Origin: MnTg04 sp036443455
Lineage (GTDB): Bacteria > Pseudomonadota > Gammaproteobacteria > Steroidobacterales > MnTg04
Direction of reading: 5' to 3'
NCBI GenBank assembly: GCA_036443455.1
Contig: JAZFYI010000129.1
Span: forward strand, 1 to 14,645
Length of the DNA stretch: 14,645 nucleotides
The notes below the pieces were generated by a model that had not been told where the DNA came from, searched no databases, and saw only the letters and a program-made list of their open reading frames with translations. Positions 13,197 to 14,645 of this stretch are shown piece after piece; the first letter of the stretch is position 1; each line of letters opens with the position of its first letter. A program made the position numbers and the translations under genes.

Positions 13197-14255
13197 CTAC
13201 TTAAACAGTGCCGGGTGGATGATTTCCCCGGCCTCTACATTGATCCCCTTGAGCAGATCTTCCGACTGCCGCCAGTCGGCCGATGTCAGCCGCATGGCAT
13301 ACGGCGCAATCGCCGCCGACAGTGCCTGCGATGACGTCCTGGGAACCGCACCCGGCATGTTGGTCACGGTAAAGTGGATCACGCCTTCCCAGACATAGGT
13401 CGGATCGTCATAAGTCGTCGGCCGGGTCGTTTCCACACAACCCCCCTGGTCAACCGAAATATCGACCACTACGCTGCCCGGCTGCATGGATCTGACCATC
13501 TCCGAACTGACGACATGCGGCGCACGTTCACCGGTCACCAGCACGGCGCCGATCACGATGTCCGCATGCATTACGGCAATCGCAACATCCTCGGTATGTG
13601 GATAAAGGCCGGTCACATTGGCGCCCAGGGCACGCGCCTTTTCGAGCTTGTCCCGATCCATGTCGAATACCACGACATCGGCGCCCAAACCGGCCGCCAC
13701 GATTGCCGCATTGCCGCCGGCGACTCCACCGCCCAGGATCACCACCCTGCCTCGCTTGGCCGCCGGCACGCCACCGAGCAATATACCCTTGCCGCCTTGC
13801 GGCTGGTGCAACAGGTGGGTTGCAACCTGGATCGACAGACGGCCGGCGATATCGCTCATCGGCGCCAGCAGCGGCAACCGGCCGTGCGGGTCTTCGACGG
13901 TCTCGAACGCGACTGCCGTCAGGCCGATATCGCACAGCGACCGGGTCAGCTCAGGGAGTGCAGCCAGGTGCAGAAAACAAAACAACAAATGCTCTTTGCG
14001 CAGGTGTTTCAGATCCTCGGCGATGGGCTCCTTGACCTTGACCACCATCTCGGCAGCCCCGTAAACCTCTTCGGCCGTATCCAGAATTTTTACGCCAACT
14101 GCGGTAAACTGCTCATCGCCATATCCGCTTTTGATTCCGCCATTCTTCTCCACAAACACTTCGTGGCCGGCACGGACCAGTTCCGCGCAAGCCGCGGGAA
14201 TCAGGCCGACCCGGCCTTCAAGCGGCTTCAATTCCCGGGGCACACCAATTCGCAT
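13197..14255 (-). CDS. ald: Alanine dehydrogenase (NAD-dependent)
   Basis: The 352-residue enzyme interconverts L-alanine and pyruvate plus ammonia with NAD. The N-terminus MRIGVPRELKPLEGRVGLIP carries Arg15. KVKEP holds the catalytic Lys75, LFCFLHLA the catalytic His96, and SVDQGGCVETTRPTTYDDP (267-285) the conserved Asp269. LPLLAPMSDIAGRLSIQVA (127-145) and GGKGILLGGVP (154-164) are family marks. The Rossmann loop is ILGGGVAGGNAA (173-184), with Asp198 in VVVFDMD fitting NAD preference. The C-terminus (HPALFK) is about 10-20 residues shorter than usual. The ATG at 14255 has a strong AAGGAG 5 nt upstream (14261-14266). It diverges from trxB and precedes ftsK with a 57-nt gap. Confidence 0.95.
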   Translation of the reverse strand: MRIGVPRELKPLEGRVGLIPAACAELVRAGHEVFVEKNGGIKSGYGDEQFTAVGVKILDTAEEVYGAAEMVVKVKEPIAEDLKHLRKEHLLFCFLHLAALPELTRSLCDIGLTAVAFETVEDPHGRLPLLAPMSDIAGRLSIQVATHLLHQPQGGKGILLGGVPAAKRGRVVILGGGVAGGNAAIVAAGLGADVVVFDMDRDKLEKARALGANVTGLYPHTEDVAIAVMHADIVIGAVLVTGERAPHVVSSEMVRSMQPGSVVVDISVDQGGCVETTRPTTYDDPTYVWEGVIHFTVTNMPGAVPRTSSQALSAAIAPYAMRLTSADWRQSEDLLKGINVEAGEIIHPALFK

Positions 14256-14445
14256 GATTTCTCCTTATGTTTTGCTGTCGAGCGCACAGTAAATTACCAT
14301 TGTCGCCTCGCCCGTTTGATCCGGTCAGATATCATTGCCCGCAGGCGGCGACACCCGCAGACTTTTAATGACGGGAACCGGATGTTATCAGGCTTCAAGC
14401 CCAATGACTCCTGTACCGCGTGACTGGAATGAAAGGAAATTATAC
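14256..14445. promoter_or_regulatory. Divergent ald / trxB intergenic region
   Basis: These 190 bases must hold both promoters. Visible items are the ald ribosome-binding site (AAGGAG, minus, 14261-14266), the trxB site (AAAGGA, 14432-14437), and a direct repeat of cccgcag around 14338-14361. No -35/-10 pair is convincing in either direction. Confidence 0.4.
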
Positions 14446-14645
14446 ATGAGCGACACCAGACATTGCCGTCTGTTGATTCTGGGTTCAGGACCCGCCGGAT
14501 ATGCAGCCGCGGTCTACGCAGCGCGGGCCAACCTGGCGCCGGTCCTGATCACCGGCGTGGAACAGGGCGGCCAGATGATGACGACGACCGATGTGGACAA
14601 TTGGCCAGGCGATGTAGAAGGGCTGCAAGGCCCCGAGCTGATGGA
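14446..14645 (+). CDS. trxB: Thioredoxin reductase, N-terminal part (3' truncated by window edge)
   Basis: Only the first 66 or so residues are visible. The enzyme passes electrons from NADPH through FAD to thioredoxin in the cytoplasm. MSDTRHCRLLILGSGPAGYA contains the FAD-binding GxGxxG (13-18), followed by AAVYAARANLAPVLITG and GGQMMTTTDVDNWPG, which match bacterial TrxB closely. The redox-active CxxC lies beyond the window. The ATG at 14446 has AAAGGA (14432-14437) 8 nt upstream. It diverges from ald. trxB next to ftsK-lolA-rarA-serS is a known gammaproteobacterial neighbourhood, which supports the call. Confidence 0.95.
   Translation, partial: MSDTRHCRLLILGSGPAGYAAAVYAARANLAPVLITGVEQGGQMMTTTDVDNWPGDVEGLQGPELM

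Overview
The window looks like an ordinary chromosomal housekeeping region of a GC-rich gammaproteobacterium. The evidence is the gene run trxB / ftsK / lolA / rarA / crcB / serS, which is a gammaproteobacterial arrangement, together with a BCP-type peroxiredoxin, a SpoU-family TrmH, and tRNA genes that encode their own CCA. Protein flavour and the ald-ftsK-lolA-rarA-crcB-serS order recall the Xanthomonadales/Steroidobacter/Woeseia part of the class, but I cannot fix the genus. I see no phage, plasmid, IS transposase, CRISPR array or defence system.

Layout. 1-225 (+) is the C-terminal end of a membrane protein resembling an OPT oligopeptide transporter. A perfect 25-bp inverted repeat (224-307) fills the whole space between its stop codon and tRNA-Arg(CCT) (-). 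Upstream of tRNA-Arg lies a block of GC-rich hairpins, then a tRNA 5'-end fragment, then tRNA-Ala(CGC) (-). Divergent from tRNA-Ala are a BCP peroxiredoxin and trmH (+). Converging on them is a three-gene minus-strand group: a secreted TPR protein with a lipocalin-like C-terminal domain, a small two-helix membrane protein, and a membrane-anchored histidine phosphatase. Next come a second hairpin block bearing an exact 18-nt copy of a tRNA 3' end, a strong terminator, and tRNA-Ser(TGA) (-). A large MscS-family channel (+, 4343-6673) follows.

From 13139 down to 6694 runs a compact minus-strand gene string: ftsK, lolA, a VanZ-like gene, rarA, crcB, serS. Gaps are from -4 to +37 nt, so it is probably one operon. 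It joins chromosome segregation (FtsK), lipoprotein trafficking (LolA), replication-fork rescue (RarA), fluoride export (CrcB) and tRNA-Ser charging (SerS). Upstream are ald (alanine dehydrogenase, -) and, diverging from it, the start of trxB (+), cut by the window edge. In enterobacteria lrp sits between trxB and ftsK; here ald does.

The most unusual content is non-coding. Two tRNA genes each sit beside a tandem array of short GC-rich hairpins, and each array is flanked on its far side by a partial copy of a tRNA. This resembles the rtT repeats at the E. coli tyrT locus. In addition, two long perfect inverted repeats abut or overlap the encoded CCA ends of tRNA-Arg and tRNA-Ser. I did not find a clear new multi-gene system.
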